A stretch of 64,000 bases of DNA from Aeromicrobium sp. Root472D3. Its GTDB lineage: Bacteria > Actinomycetota > Actinomycetes > Propionibacteriales > Nocardioidaceae. The stretch covers positions 142,913 to 206,912 of the forward strand of contig NZ_LMET01000003.1 of NCBI RefSeq assembly GCF_001426485.1, in the 5' to 3' direction. A program made the translations under genes and the position numbers. Each line of letters opens with the position of its first letter. Position 1 is the first letter of the stretch. Positions 29,524 to 38,321 of this stretch are shown one piece after another. Below the pieces are notes generated by a model, which saw nothing but the letters and a program-made list of their open reading frames with translations, did no database searches and had not been told where the DNA came from.

Positions 29524-30774
29524 GTGGCACATCGACGCATCATCCTGACCCTGGCCACCGGCCTCGCCCTGACGCTGGGCTCCGCACCGGCCGTCGCGGC
29601 GTCGGACCCGTCCGCCGGGGAGGTCGCGAGCGTGCTGGAGTCGGCCCCGGCCGGCGAGCCGGTCACGGTCGTCACGACGACGCAGACCGCGACGGGCCCG
29701 CAGTTCACGACCGAGGTCGCCGACTCGCGCCAGGACGCCCGTGAGCTGATCTCCGACGCGCTCGACGAGCCCGGCGTCACGGTCGACGTCGCCCACCCCG
29801 TGTCGATCGCGTCGACGCTCGACACGTCCTCGGCGCAGGCGCCCGTCGCGTCGGCCGCGACCGCCGCGGCATCGAAGAAGCCCAAGCGGTCCAACGACAG
29901 CCTGCGCAAGCGTCAGTGGAGCCTCGACAAGCTCCGCGCCGAGCAGGTGTGGCGCAAGTCGAAGGGCCGCGGGGTCGTGGTCGCGGTCGTCGACACCGGC
30001 GTGCAGGCCGATCACCCCGATCTGAAGGGGCGCGTGCTGAAGGGCCGCGACTTCGTCGAGGACGACCGCAACGCCGCCGACCGCAACGGGCACGGCACCC
30101 ACGTGGCCGGCGTCATCGCCGCCAAGGCCGGCAACAAGCGCGGCATCGCGGGCCTCGCGCCCCAGTCGCGCATCCTGCCCGTGCGGGTGCTGAACTCCGC
30201 CGGCGCCGGCAACACCGTCGATGCGTCGCGCGGCATCGTCTGGGCCGTCAACAAGGGCGCCGACGTCATCAACCTGTCGTTCGCGGGCAAGGACCTCGAC
30301 GTCCAGATGCAGAAGGCCGTCCGGTACGCCGTCCGCAAGGGCGTCGTCGTGGTCGCGGCGGCCGGCAACCAGGGCTGCTCCGGGCCGACGACCTACCCGG
30401 CCGCGCTGCCGGGCGTCATCGGCGTCGCGGCGACCAACCGCTACGACCGGGTCGCGCCGTTCTCGACGTGCGGCCCCGCGGTCGACGTCAGCGCCCCCGG
30501 CGTGTCGATCCGGTCGACCATGATCAAGCGTCCGTCGATGGGTCTGCCGTGCCGGTACGGCCAGAGCTACTGCCTGATGAGCGGCACGTCGATGGCGTCG
30601 CCGCACGTCGCGGCCGCCGCGGCCATCGTGATCGCCCGCACCCGCCACCGCCTGGGTGCCGCGGCGGTCGGCGACCTGCTGACGACCCGCGCCACCGACA
30701 TCGGGGCCCCGGGCTACGACACGGCGAGCGGTCACGGCTTCCTCAACGTCCGGCGGAGCCTGCTCGGGCGCTGA
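29524..30774 (+). CDS. secreted subtilisin-like serine protease (S8)
   Basis: A 416-residue pre-pro-protease. It has a signal peptide (about 1-26, ending AVAAS), an I9-like propeptide region (about 30-120), then the mature catalytic domain. The triad is D157 (VVDTGVQADHPD), H190 (NGHGTHVAGV) and S356 (MSGTSMASPH), with the oxyanion Asn at N282 (AAAGNQGC). Four cysteines (residues 285, 316, 343 and 350) could form two disulfides. There is no C-terminal membrane anchor, unlike mycosins, so it is probably released. The GTG start directly precedes the basic signal-peptide n-region. Confidence 0.9.
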   Translation: MAHRRIILTLATGLALTLGSAPAVAASDPSAGEVASVLESAPAGEPVTVVTTTQTATGPQFTTEVADSRQDARELISDALDEPGVTVDVAHPVSIASTLDTSSAQAPVASAATAAASKKPKRSNDSLRKRQWSLDKLRAEQVWRKSKGRGVVVAVVDTGVQADHPDLKGRVLKGRDFVEDDRNAADRNGHGTHVAGVIAAKAGNKRGIAGLAPQSRILPVRVLNSAGAGNTVDASRGIVWAVNKGADVINLSFAGKDLDVQMQKAVRYAVRKGVVVVAAAGNQGCSGPTTYPAALPGVIGVAATNRYDRVAPFSTCGPAVDVSAPGVSIRSTMIKRPSMGLPCRYGQSYCLMSGTSMASPHVAAAAAIVIARTRHRLGAAAVGDLLTTRATDIGAPGYDTASGHGFLNVRRSLLGR

Positions 30775-30829
30775 CGCACCCTGGTGGCCTCGCCTCGCGC
30801 GGCCGCTGCGCGTGGCGCACGATGGGTCC

Positions 30830-32197
30830 ATGCCTGCTGAACAGTCGTGTGACGTCGTCGTTGTCGGTCTCGGTCCCGGTGGGGAGGCTCTCGTCTCGCG
30901 GCTCGCCGCGGCGGGCCTCGACGTCGTGGCCGTCGAGAAGGAGCTGGTCGGCGGGGAGTGCCCCTACTGGGGCTGCATCCCCTCGAAGATGATCATCCGT
31001 GCCGCCGACGCCCTGGCCGAGGCGCGCCGCGTCGACGGGCTGGCCGGCACCGCGACCGTCACGCCCGACTTCGGTCCCGTCGCGCGTCGCATCCGCGACG
31101 AGGCGACCGACGACTGGGACGACACCGTCGCGGCCGACCGCATCACGGACGCCGGCGCCCGCCTCGTCCGCGGGCACGGTCGCCTCGACGGCGACCGGCG
31201 CGTCGTGGTCGAGACCGCCGACGGCGAGGACGGACCGACGACCTTCGTGGCGTCCAAGGGCGTCGTGCTCAACACGGGGACGTCCGCGGGCGTCCCGCCC
31301 ATCCCGGGCCTGGCCGACACGCCGTTCTGGACCAACCGCGGCATCCTCGAGACGGAGTCGGCGCCCGCGTCGATGATCGTCATCGGCGGCGGCCCGATCG
31401 GCCTCGAGCTGGCCCAGGCGTTCTCGCGCTTCGGCACCGAGGTGACGGTCCTCGAGGTCGGCCCCCGCATCCTGGCGGTCGAGGAGCCCGAGTCGTCCGA
31501 GCTGCTGGCGAAGGTCTTCGAGGCCGAGGGGATCGGCGTGCACGACGACGTCTCGATCGACGCGGTCGCCCACGACGGTGACGTGTTCCACGTGACGTGC
31601 GGCGACGTGACGTACGAGGCCGAGCGCCTGCTGGTGGCGGCGGGACGCAGGTCGCGGATCGAGGACGTCGGGCTCGACACCGTGGGTGTCGAGCCGGGCC
31701 ACCACCTCGACGTCGACGACGACCTCCGCGTCACCGACGGGTTGTGGGCGATCGGCGACATCGTCGGCCGGGGCGCGTTCACGCACGTCTCGATGTACCA
31801 GTCCGAGCGCGTGGCGCGCGTGATCCTCGGCGAGCCCTCGCTCGGCGAGTACGACACGAGCATGCCGCGGGTGACCTTCACTGATCCCGAGGTCGGAGGG
31901 GTCGGGATGACCGAGCACCAGGCGCGCGAGCGGGGCATCACGGTCCGCACCAGCGTCACCGACCTGTCGGCGAGCAGCCGCGGATTCGTCCACGGGCCCG
32001 GCAACGAGGGCCTGATCAAGCTCGTCATCGACGACGACCGCGGCGTGATCGTCGGGGCCAACAGCGTCGGCGTCTCGGGCGGCGAGACCCTCGCGGGGCT
32101 CGCGTTCGCGGTGCGCGCCGAGATCCCCGTCGCGACCCTGACGAACACGATCTACGCGTACCCGACGTTCTGGCGGGCCATCGAGTCGGCGCTCTGA
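30830..32197 (+). CDS. FAD-dependent pyridine nucleotide-disulfide oxidoreductase
   Basis: A 455-residue flavoprotein of the mercuric reductase/dihydrolipoamide dehydrogenase superfamily. Motifs: the FAD-binding VVVGLGPGGEALVSRLA, the redox disulfide C44-PYWG-C49 within GGECPYWGCIPSK, the NAD(P)-binding VIGGGPIGLELAQAF, ATGD-like WAIGDIVGRG, and a C-terminal dimerisation domain. The C-terminus lacks the His-Glu pair that dihydrolipoamide dehydrogenases use (it ends YPTFWRAIESAL), so the disulfide substrate is unknown. ATG 30830 follows CACGAT by 6 bases. It lies in tandem after the subtilase, but in a separate unit. Confidence 0.85.
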   Translation: MPAEQSCDVVVVGLGPGGEALVSRLAAAGLDVVAVEKELVGGECPYWGCIPSKMIIRAADALAEARRVDGLAGTATVTPDFGPVARRIRDEATDDWDDTVAADRITDAGARLVRGHGRLDGDRRVVVETADGEDGPTTFVASKGVVLNTGTSAGVPPIPGLADTPFWTNRGILETESAPASMIVIGGGPIGLELAQAFSRFGTEVTVLEVGPRILAVEEPESSELLAKVFEAEGIGVHDDVSIDAVAHDGDVFHVTCGDVTYEAERLLVAAGRRSRIEDVGLDTVGVEPGHHLDVDDDLRVTDGLWAIGDIVGRGAFTHVSMYQSERVARVILGEPSLGEYDTSMPRVTFTDPEVGGVGMTEHQARERGITVRTSVTDLSASSRGFVHGPGNEGLIKLVIDDDRGVIVGANSVGVSGGETLAGLAFAVRAEIPVATLTNTIYAYPTFWRAIESAL

Positions 32198-32212
32198 TCC
32201 GGAGGGCGGCGC

Positions 32213-33208
32213 TCAGGCCCGGCCGAGCAGCTCCAGCACCTCGCGCTCGAGCGTGCGGCTCGTGGGGGCGCCGGGCTTGACGCGCCGGTGGTCGGGCGAG
32301 ACCGTGACGCCGTGCTCGAACAGGTCGACGACGCGCGGGTCGACGTACGACGACCGGGCGACCGCCGGGGTGTTGCCGAGGTGCTCGGACACCTCGCGCA
32401 TCGCGGCGGCGACGGTGCGCTTGCGCTTCGTCGCGGTCGAGGCGTCGGCCCCGGCGAGCGCCAAAGCGGCGATCGTGGTGCCCCGCCACGTCCGGAAGTC
32501 CTTGGCCGAGTAGTCGCCCGCGAGCACGTCCTTGACGTACGCGTTGACGTCGCTCGCGTCGAGGTCCTTCCACGTGCGTCCGACCTTGTAGGCAAGCAGC
32601 TGGTCGCTGCCGCCGCGGCGCCGACGCAGCGTCTCGAGGACCGTCTGCACGCGCTCGTCGCGCACCGTGACCTGCACCTCCTGGCCCGACTTGGCGGCGT
32701 ACGAGAACGCCAGTCCGTCGCCGGAGGGGTTCACGTGCTGCTTCTGCAGCGTCGTCAGGCCGAAGCTGCCGTTCTCCTCGACGTAGCGGACGGACCCGAT
32801 GCGGAACATGCCGAGGTCGAGCAGGCTGAACGTCGCGGCGGCCACCCGTCGCAGGTCGAGCGCGTCGCCCGAGAGGTCGCGTCGCGCCCGCGCCCGGTGC
32901 GTCAGCAGCGACTCGGCGAAGCCCTCCATGCGCTCGAACTTCTCCGAGTCGCGGCGCTCGCGCCACCCCGGGTGGTACAGGTACTGGCGGCGTCCGGCGT
33001 CATCGGTCCCGACGGCCTGCAGGTGGCCGTTGTCGACCGAGCAGATCCACACCTCGGTCCACGCCGGCGGGATGACCAGCAGCTTGCAGCGCTCGACCTG
33101 TGCGGGCTCGAGGGCGTTGCCGTCGTGGTCGAGGTAGCGGAAGCCCCGGCCGTGACGGATGCGGCTCCAGCCGGGCTGGCTGGCGGACGTGCGACGGAGG
33201 CGAACCAT
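32213..33208 (-). CDS. DNA topoisomerase IB (poxvirus-like)
   Basis: A 331-residue bacterial type IB topoisomerase that relaxes supercoils through a 3'-phosphotyrosyl intermediate. The N-terminal domain has GRGFRYLDHDGNAL and the W-rich LVIPPAWTEVWI. The catalytic domain has GMFRIGSVRYVEENGSFGLTTL, KDFRTWRGT (catalytic Arg) and the nucleophile Y288 in SSYVDPRV. Size and motifs match actinobacterial members. It is a single gene and its flanks do not suggest mobility. Confidence 0.92.
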   Translation of the reverse strand: MVRLRRTSASQPGWSRIRHGRGFRYLDHDGNALEPAQVERCKLLVIPPAWTEVWICSVDNGHLQAVGTDDAGRRQYLYHPGWRERRDSEKFERMEGFAESLLTHRARARRDLSGDALDLRRVAAATFSLLDLGMFRIGSVRYVEENGSFGLTTLQKQHVNPSGDGLAFSYAAKSGQEVQVTVRDERVQTVLETLRRRRGGSDQLLAYKVGRTWKDLDASDVNAYVKDVLAGDYSAKDFRTWRGTTIAALALAGADASTATKRKRTVAAAMREVSEHLGNTPAVARSSYVDPRVVDLFEHGVTVSPDHRRVKPGAPTSRTLEREVLELLGRA

Positions 33209-33259
33209 GGTCCGTCCACGCTAGGGCCACCACGACGGGTCGGCACGTCGTGCAGGACG

Positions 33260-33961
33260 CTAGCGAGAACCGGCCGACTCGGCGACCCCGCGACGGTGCC
33301 ACGTCCAGTCGGTCGGCAGCGCGATCCCGTCGAGACCGATGCCCTGGAAGATCAGGCGGTACGCGTCGGGGCTCTCCTGGCGCTGCTGCTCCATGGCGCG
33401 GTGGATGTGGCCCCACAGGGGCGTGCTCTCGGGCGAGCCGAGGTACTCGGCGGTGAAGGTGCCCGGCAGGGTCTGGGTCTGCATGCTGAGGCTCGACAGC
33501 AGCCGTCGCGCGTGGGCGTCCATGATCATCACGATGAAGTCGACGTCGTTGGCGTACGACGCCGTGATGATGCCGTGGTAGAGCGCCGCGGCGCACAGCC
33601 CGCCGCGTCCCTCGCCGCGGCGCACCGCGATCGTGGCGATGTCCCACGTGCGGTCGATGTCGACGCCGGCCGATCGCGCCGACCGCTCGCCGTCGACCTC
33701 CCAGGGCGCGCGGCCGATGTCGTTGAGCGTCTTGAGGCCCGCGGGTCCGGGCGCGATGAACCGGGCGGTCGCGACGGCGTGGCCGTCACCCTCGAGCACC
33801 GTCATGAAGCCGGTGGAGTCGTCGTACGGCCCGTACTCGTCGGCGAACTGCTCGGCGGTGTTGCCGTACGTCTCGAGGAAGACGTCCGCCTCGCAGGCGC
33901 GGGCGGCGTCGAGCTCGTCGCCCGTCGGGTCGAACACGAAACGCAGGGGTGCGGCGGTCAT
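33260..33961 (-). CDS. GNAT/autoinducer-synthase-like acyltransferase
   Basis: A 233-residue protein whose first 130 residues look like a GNAT or LuxI/FeeM-type N-acyltransferase fold: an N-terminal F-D-x-T-G-x-E-L-D-A-A-R-A-C-E segment, FADEYGPYDDST, the strand AVATARFIAPGPAGLKTLND and WDIATIAVRRGEGRGGLCAALYHGII in the usual acyl-CoA pocket position. I infer acyl transfer to a small amine. No substrate or signal can be named. Its start overlaps the stop of the GGDEF-EAL gene (33958-33961, ATGA), so it is co-translated with a c-di-GMP enzyme. Confidence 0.55.
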   Translation of the reverse strand: MTAAPLRFVFDPTGDELDAARACEADVFLETYGNTAEQFADEYGPYDDSTGFMTVLEGDGHAVATARFIAPGPAGLKTLNDIGRAPWEVDGERSARSAGVDIDRTWDIATIAVRRGEGRGGLCAAALYHGIITASYANDVDFIVMIMDAHARRLLSSLSMQTQTLPGTFTAEYLGSPESTPLWGHIHRAMEQQRQESPDAYRLIFQGIGLDGIALPTDWTWHRRGVAESAGSR

Positions 33962-36276
33962 CGGGACTCTTCTCTGTCATCGTGCTGCGGAAGCTCGCTC
34001 GGTGGGTCGAGGAGGGCGCGCCCCTTGGCCCAGAGGGCCAGCTCGTCGGCGGGCATGGGACGCGCGAGGTGGTAGCCCTGGACGGTGTCGATGCCCATCG
34101 CGACGAGCTCGGCGAGGTCGGCGGCGTTCTCGACGCCCTCGGCGACGATGCGCATGCCGAGGGCGTGGGCGAGCTGGATCGTCGAGGCCACGATCATGCG
34201 GCTGCGGGGATCGGTCGCGACGTTGCCGATCAGGGCGCGGTCGATCTTGAGCTCCTGGACGGGCAGGTTGCGCAGGTAGGCCAGCGACGAGAAGCCCGTG
34301 CCGTAGTCGTCGATCGACACCTGCACACCGTGGTCGCGCAGGGTCAGCAGGACGTCGCGGGTGTGCTGCGGGTCGGCCAGGAAGGAGTCCTCCGTGACCT
34401 CGAGGACCAGCTGGTCGACCGGGACGTCCTCCCGCTCGACCAGCGCGTACAGCATCGGCAGGAAGCTCGGGCCGAGCAGCTCGGGGGGAGCGCAGTTGAT
34501 CGCGATCGTCAGGTCGATGTCGTTGCGCCGGAACGCCAGCATGTCGGCGACGGCCTGCCGCGCGACGACCTCGGACAGCTGCGCCATCAGCCCGGCACGG
34601 CGGGCCGCCGGCAGGAACGACACGGGGCTGATGACGCCCTGGTGGGGGTGGCGCCAGCGCACGAGGGCCTCGAGCCCCGAGGCCTGCATCGTCGTCGCGT
34701 CGAGCTGCGGCTGGTACCAGACCTCGATCTGGCCGTCCGAGATGCCTCTGCGCAGCTCCTCGGCGAGCTGCAGGCGCGACCGCGAGAACTCGTCGAGCTG
34801 GGCGTCGTACAGCGCGGCGCCGAGGCCCGAGCTCTTGGCCTGGTACATCGCGACGTCGGCGCGCCGCAGGGCCTCGCTGCCGTCGATCGTCGCGCCCCGG
34901 GCGACCGTGACGCCGATCGACGCCGACGGGGCGATCTCGATGCCTTCGACGAGCAACGGCTTGGCGAGCTCGGCGAGCACGTGGTGCGCCGTCTCCATCA
35001 GCTCGATCTCGTCGACGTTGTCGACCACGATCGCGAACTCGTCGCCGCCCAGCCGCGCGACCCGGACGCGCGGCCCCACGGCCTCGCTGATGCGCACGGC
35101 GACCATCGTGAGGACCGTGTCGCCGGCCCGGTGCCCGAGGGAGTCGTTGATCTCCTTGAAGCCGTCGAGGTCGAGCAGCATCAGCGAGATGGGTCGTCCG
35201 GCCTCGAGGTCGCCGGTGAGCCAGGCGCGGACGGCGCGCCGGTTCGGCAGCTTCGTGAGGTCGTCGGTCTCGGACAGGGCGAAGGCCTCGTTGGCGCGGT
35301 TGGCGTCGCGCAGCGCCAGGGCCATGCGGGCGGCGACGGCGCCGAGCGTCAGGATCGCGGGCGGCAGCATGTAGGTCGCGATGGTGTCGTCGGGGCGGAT
35401 CGCGAGGACGGCCAGGGCCACGAGCCCCGCGCCGACGAGGATCGGGGTGCCCGCCGGGCGCGGCATGGCCCTGATGACGGTCAACCGCGGGCGGCAGGCG
35501 GCCGCGACGAGCAGCAGGAACGCCCCGCCCCACAGCGCGTACCGCAGCCCGCTGAAGTCGTAGGTGCTGGCCGAGCTGAGCAGCGCGAACCCCGAGTCGG
35601 CGATCGCGAGCAGCATGAATCCCGCGCCGAGCATCCACGAGGCGCGGCGGTCGAAGCGGATCTGCAGGAGCGACTGGCCCAGCACCACGAGGGCCAGGAT
35701 CAGGTCGGCCAGCGGGTAGATGAGGGCCAGCAGCAGGGGCACGCCGTCCTGGTGCGACATCACCCGGACGGGGGTCACGAGCAGGAGGCAGGCCAGGCAC
35801 GCGGTGCCGCCGCACACGATGACGATGTCGAGCCACGCGCGGGTCGGCCGTGACGGGCGTCGGTCGACGTCGCGCATGAGGTACCCCGCCATGCCGAGGT
35901 ACGACAGCATGAACAGCCACTCGCCGTCGGCCGGGAACTCGGCCTTGCCCTGGTCGAGCGTCGCGTTGACCGAGATCGACCCGAGGCCCCAGCACGTGAT
36001 GGCTGCCAGCAGGACGAGCAGCGCGAGCCGCCGATCGGGCTGCAGGTACGCGGCCAGCGCGAGCCGCAGCAGCAGCAGCGGGAAGAACAGCGACAGCGTG
36101 ACCAGCAGGATCGTGGGCGTCGCGCCGCCACCCAGCCACTGCACGATCCGGTTGACCAGCAGCCCGGTCGCGACGACGACCCACGGCAGCGGGGCGACGA
36201 TCGACTGGGCCCTGGCCCAGCGGGCCGCCGTCGTGGGCGCGGCGGAGGTGGACGTGCCGGAACGCTCGGGGGCCAC
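33958..36276 (-). CDS. membrane GGDEF-EAL cyclic-di-GMP signalling protein
   Basis: A 772-residue protein. About nine membrane helices fill residues 30-310 and probably form a sensor. A GGDEF domain (about 335-500) has the intact RLGGDEFAIV near residue 407 but no RxxD inhibitory site upstream. An EAL domain (about 515-760) keeps GLEALVRWRHP, EVTEDSFL, DDYGTGFSSL, LKIDRALIG and EGVEN. Both domains look catalytically intact, so it could make and degrade c-di-GMP. The GTG at 36276 overlaps nothing and follows the decarboxylase stop by 2 bases. It leads into the acyltransferase-like gene. Confidence 0.9.
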   Translation of the reverse strand: MAPERSGTSTSAAPTTAARWARAQSIVAPLPWVVVATGLLVNRIVQWLGGGATPTILLVTLSLFFPLLLLRLALAAYLQPDRRLALLVLLAAITCWGLGSISVNATLDQGKAEFPADGEWLFMLSYLGMAGYLMRDVDRRPSRPTRAWLDIVIVCGGTACLACLLLVTPVRVMSHQDGVPLLLALIYPLADLILALVVLGQSLLQIRFDRRASWMLGAGFMLLAIADSGFALLSSASTYDFSGLRYALWGGAFLLLVAAACRPRLTVIRAMPRPAGTPILVGAGLVALAVLAIRPDDTIATYMLPPAILTLGAVAARMALALRDANRANEAFALSETDDLTKLPNRRAVRAWLTGDLEAGRPISLMLLDLDGFKEINDSLGHRAGDTVLTMVAVRISEAVGPRVRVARLGGDEFAIVVDNVDEIELMETAHHVLAELAKPLLVEGIEIAPSASIGVTVARGATIDGSEALRRADVAMYQAKSSGLGAALYDAQLDEFSRSRLQLAEELRRGISDGQIEVWYQPQLDATTMQASGLEALVRWRHPHQGVISPVSFLPAARRAGLMAQLSEVVARQAVADMLAFRRNDIDLTIAINCAPPELLGPSFLPMLYALVEREDVPVDQLVLEVTEDSFLADPQHTRDVLLTLRDHGVQVSIDDYGTGFSSLAYLRNLPVQELKIDRALIGNVATDPRSRMIVASTIQLAHALGMRIVAEGVENAADLAELVAMGIDTVQGYHLARPMPADELALWAKGRALLDPPSELPQHDDREESR

Positions 36277-36278
36277 GC

Positions 36279-37661
36279 CTACCGCCCTCGCCCGGGGTCG
36301 TTCGGGTGCCGGACCGACGGCTGCCACGTGGTGGGTGCGTCCGGCTCGAGGCTGTCGAGGATCAGGTCGACGTCCTCGACCGTCGTGCGGGGGTTGACGA
36401 AGCACAGGCGCAGCGTCGTCTCGCCGCCGAACCGTGTCGGGGTCACGAGACCGATGCCGCGGGCGTGCGCCTGCGCCGACCACCGGGCGTAGTCGCCCGG
36501 CAGCCAGCCGCGCCGCCGGAACAGCACGACCGAGAGGTGGGGCTCCGTCGCGAGCTCGAGGTACGGACGCGCGTCGACCTGCTTGGCGGCGTAACCGGCG
36601 GTCGTCAGGCACTGCTCGACCGCGTCGACGTACGCGTCGGTGCCGTTGGCGACCAGCGACGCCCACACCGGCACGCCGCGGGCGCGGCGCGTCAGGTGGG
36701 CGGCGTAGTCGGCCGGGTTGTCGTCCGCCTCCTCGGCCACGACCTCGAGGTAGTCGGCGCGCTGCTGGTGGGCGGCGCGGGCGAGGTCGGGGTCGAGGTA
36801 GAGCACCGCGGCGCAGTCGAACGGCGTGAACAGCCACTTGTGGGGGTCGATCGTGATCGAGTCGGCGCGCTGGATGCCCTCGAAGTCGTCGCGGCGGGAG
36901 CGGGCCAGCATCGCGGCGCCACCGTAGGCGGCGTCGACGTGGAGCCAGATGCCGCGCACCTCGCAGCAGTCGGCGATGTCGTCGAGGCGGTCGACCGCGC
37001 CGGTGTTCGTGGCACCGGCGTTGGCGACGACGGCCACGACGTCGCGGGTGTCGAGCGAGTCGAGCACCCGGGTCAGCTGCTCGCCGTCGAGCGGCTGGTC
37101 GGGCGATCCGGCCGTCACGACGCGGCATCCCATGATCGCGGCGGCAGCCCTGATCGACGAGTGGGCCTCGGCGCTCGCGACGATGACGCCGGGCGGCCCG
37201 CCGTCGGGCGCGTGCAGGCCGTGCCGGGCCGCGACGAGCGCGCTCAGGTTGGCCAGCGAGCCGCCGCTGACGAAGACGCCGTGCGCCTGCTCGGGGTAGC
37301 CCACGACGTCGCACAGCCAGCGCATCGCGACCCGCTCGGCCGCCACGACGTCACCGGCCTCGAGCTCGGTGCCGCCGTACACCGCCGCGGCCGACATCGC
37401 GGCGTCGGCGATGATCGAGGCGGGCGTCGGCGCACCTCCGACGAAGGCGAGGTAGCGGGGATGGTCGGTCGGGAACGACGTCGGCAGCAGCAGGTCGCGC
37501 AGGGCCGCCCACGTCGCCTGGATGCCGATGCCGTGCCGCGTGACGGCCGGCAGCGTCCCGGTGCGTCCGGGGCGCAACGGCGCCGGCGAGGTGCGCCGGT
37601 CGACGATCCACTCGGCCAGGTCGCCCAGGACCTGCCGATCCTGGACCGCGAAGTCGTGCAC
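36279..37661 (-). CDS. PLP-dependent decarboxylase (group II, aromatic/glutamate type)
   Basis: A 460-residue group II amino-acid decarboxylase. PLP-site residues: H167 (AEAHSS), D243 (HVDAAYGG) and the Schiff-base K275 (TIDPHKWLFTPFDC). The block GVFVSGGSLANLSAL is also typical. Relatives decarboxylate L-DOPA/5-HTP, tyrosine, glutamate or 2,4-diaminobutyrate; the substrate is not decided by these motifs. The GTG at 37661 is the first good start. The gene begins a three-gene run with the GGDEF-EAL and acyltransferase genes. A decarboxylase making an amine beside an N-acyltransferase is suggestive. Confidence 0.85.
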   Translation of the reverse strand: MHDFAVQDRQVLGDLAEWIVDRRTSPAPLRPGRTGTLPAVTRHGIGIQATWAALRDLLLPTSFPTDHPRYLAFVGGAPTPASIIADAAMSAAAVYGGTELEAGDVVAAERVAMRWLCDVVGYPEQAHGVFVSGGSLANLSALVAARHGLHAPDGGPPGVIVASAEAHSSIRAAAAIMGCRVVTAGSPDQPLDGEQLTRVLDSLDTRDVVAVVANAGATNTGAVDRLDDIADCCEVRGIWLHVDAAYGGAAMLARSRRDDFEGIQRADSITIDPHKWLFTPFDCAAVLYLDPDLARAAHQQRADYLEVVAEEADDNPADYAAHLTRRARGVPVWASLVANGTDAYVDAVEQCLTTAGYAAKQVDARPYLELATEPHLSVVLFRRRGWLPGDYARWSAQAHARGIGLVTPTRFGGETTLRLCFVNPRTTVEDVDLILDSLEPDAPTTWQPSVRHPNDPGRGR

Positions 37662-37932
37662 GTGGGGCCGCCGTTCGAAGAGGTGAGTGGCGGACGGTGC
37701 GCGATGTCGCCGTGGACGGTCCCGCCCCGGTCATCCGTGCCGTCTCCCCTCAGGGTATCCCCGCGCGGAGGTCAAAGGTCCCGACGAGTCCTGTGGTGTC
37801 CGGCTCAGGACGTTGGTCCCGCCGGTCCGGTCCCGGCATCCGGCGGGTTTGCCGCGGGCCGCCGCGGGTACGCGCCGACGGCGCCTCCTTCCTCCCACCA
37901 GCGGCGCGACCACGAAGACGAACGGATCACGC

Positions 37933-38142
37933 ATGACCACCTCGAGCATGGCGACCATCCTGCAGGCCCAGTCCCTGCTGATGGCCGAGCACGACGTCAC
38001 GTCGGAGACCGCCCTGGGCCTGCTGGTGTGGGAGTCGGACCGTCGCGGCGCGACGGTCGCGGACGTCGCCACGGGTGTCTGCGCCGCGCTGGCGGCCGGG
38101 CGCGTCGCGGACGTCGACGGGCTGCTGCGCGCCACGGCCTGA
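37933..38142 (+). CDS. stand-alone ANTAR-like RNA-binding protein
   Basis: A 69-residue protein that is essentially one ANTAR-type three-helix domain: MATILQAQSLLMAEHDVTSE, then TALGLLVWESDRRGATVADVATGVCAAL. The spacing of A/LM/A/L residues fits ANTAR proteins that bind paired hexaloop RNA hairpins and antiterminate. ANTAR is usually fused to a receiver, GAF or PAS domain, and here there is none. The ATG at 37933 lies 6 bases after ACGGAT. An in-frame ATG at 37687 would add a Pro/Arg-rich extension without similarity to anything I know. The 271-base gap before it holds only imperfect GC-rich hairpins. Confidence 0.5.
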   Translation: MTTSSMATILQAQSLLMAEHDVTSETALGLLVWESDRRGATVADVATGVCAALAAGRVADVDGLLRATA

Positions 38143-38153
38143 CGACCCGGTGG

Positions 38154-38227
38154 TGCCCCCGACAGGAATCGAACCTGTGGCCTACCGCTTAGGAGGCGGT
38201 CGCTCTATCCGACTGAGCTACGGGGGC
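38154..38227 (-). tRNA. tRNA-Arg (anticodon CCT)
   Basis: Read on the minus strand from 38227: a 7-bp acceptor stem GCCCCCG/CGGGGGC, D-arm AGCTCAGTCGGATAGAGC, anticodon stem ACCGC/GCGGT with loop CTCCTAA giving anticodon CCT (reads AGG, Arg), a T-arm with GGTTCGATTCC, and discriminator A at 38154. The CCA end is encoded (38153-38151). Confidence 0.96.
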
Positions 38228-38321
38228 CTGCGGAGTCAGGTTATCGAGTCGGGGTCCGACCGCATACGATCGCCCTTGTGTCCTGCCGTCCGATCACGCC
38301 CTCACCCGCGGAGCGCGGGCG

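Noticed and set aside
32213..33208. Topoisomerase IB as a sign of viral transfer
   Set aside because: Poxvirus-like topoisomerase IB is a normal chromosomal gene in many actinobacteria, and its composition matches the neighbours.
37687..37932. N-terminal extension of the ANTAR-like protein from the ATG at 37687
   Set aside because: The extension is Pro/Arg-rich with no recognisable fold, and a -10 hexamer sits 6 bases before the ATG at 37933.
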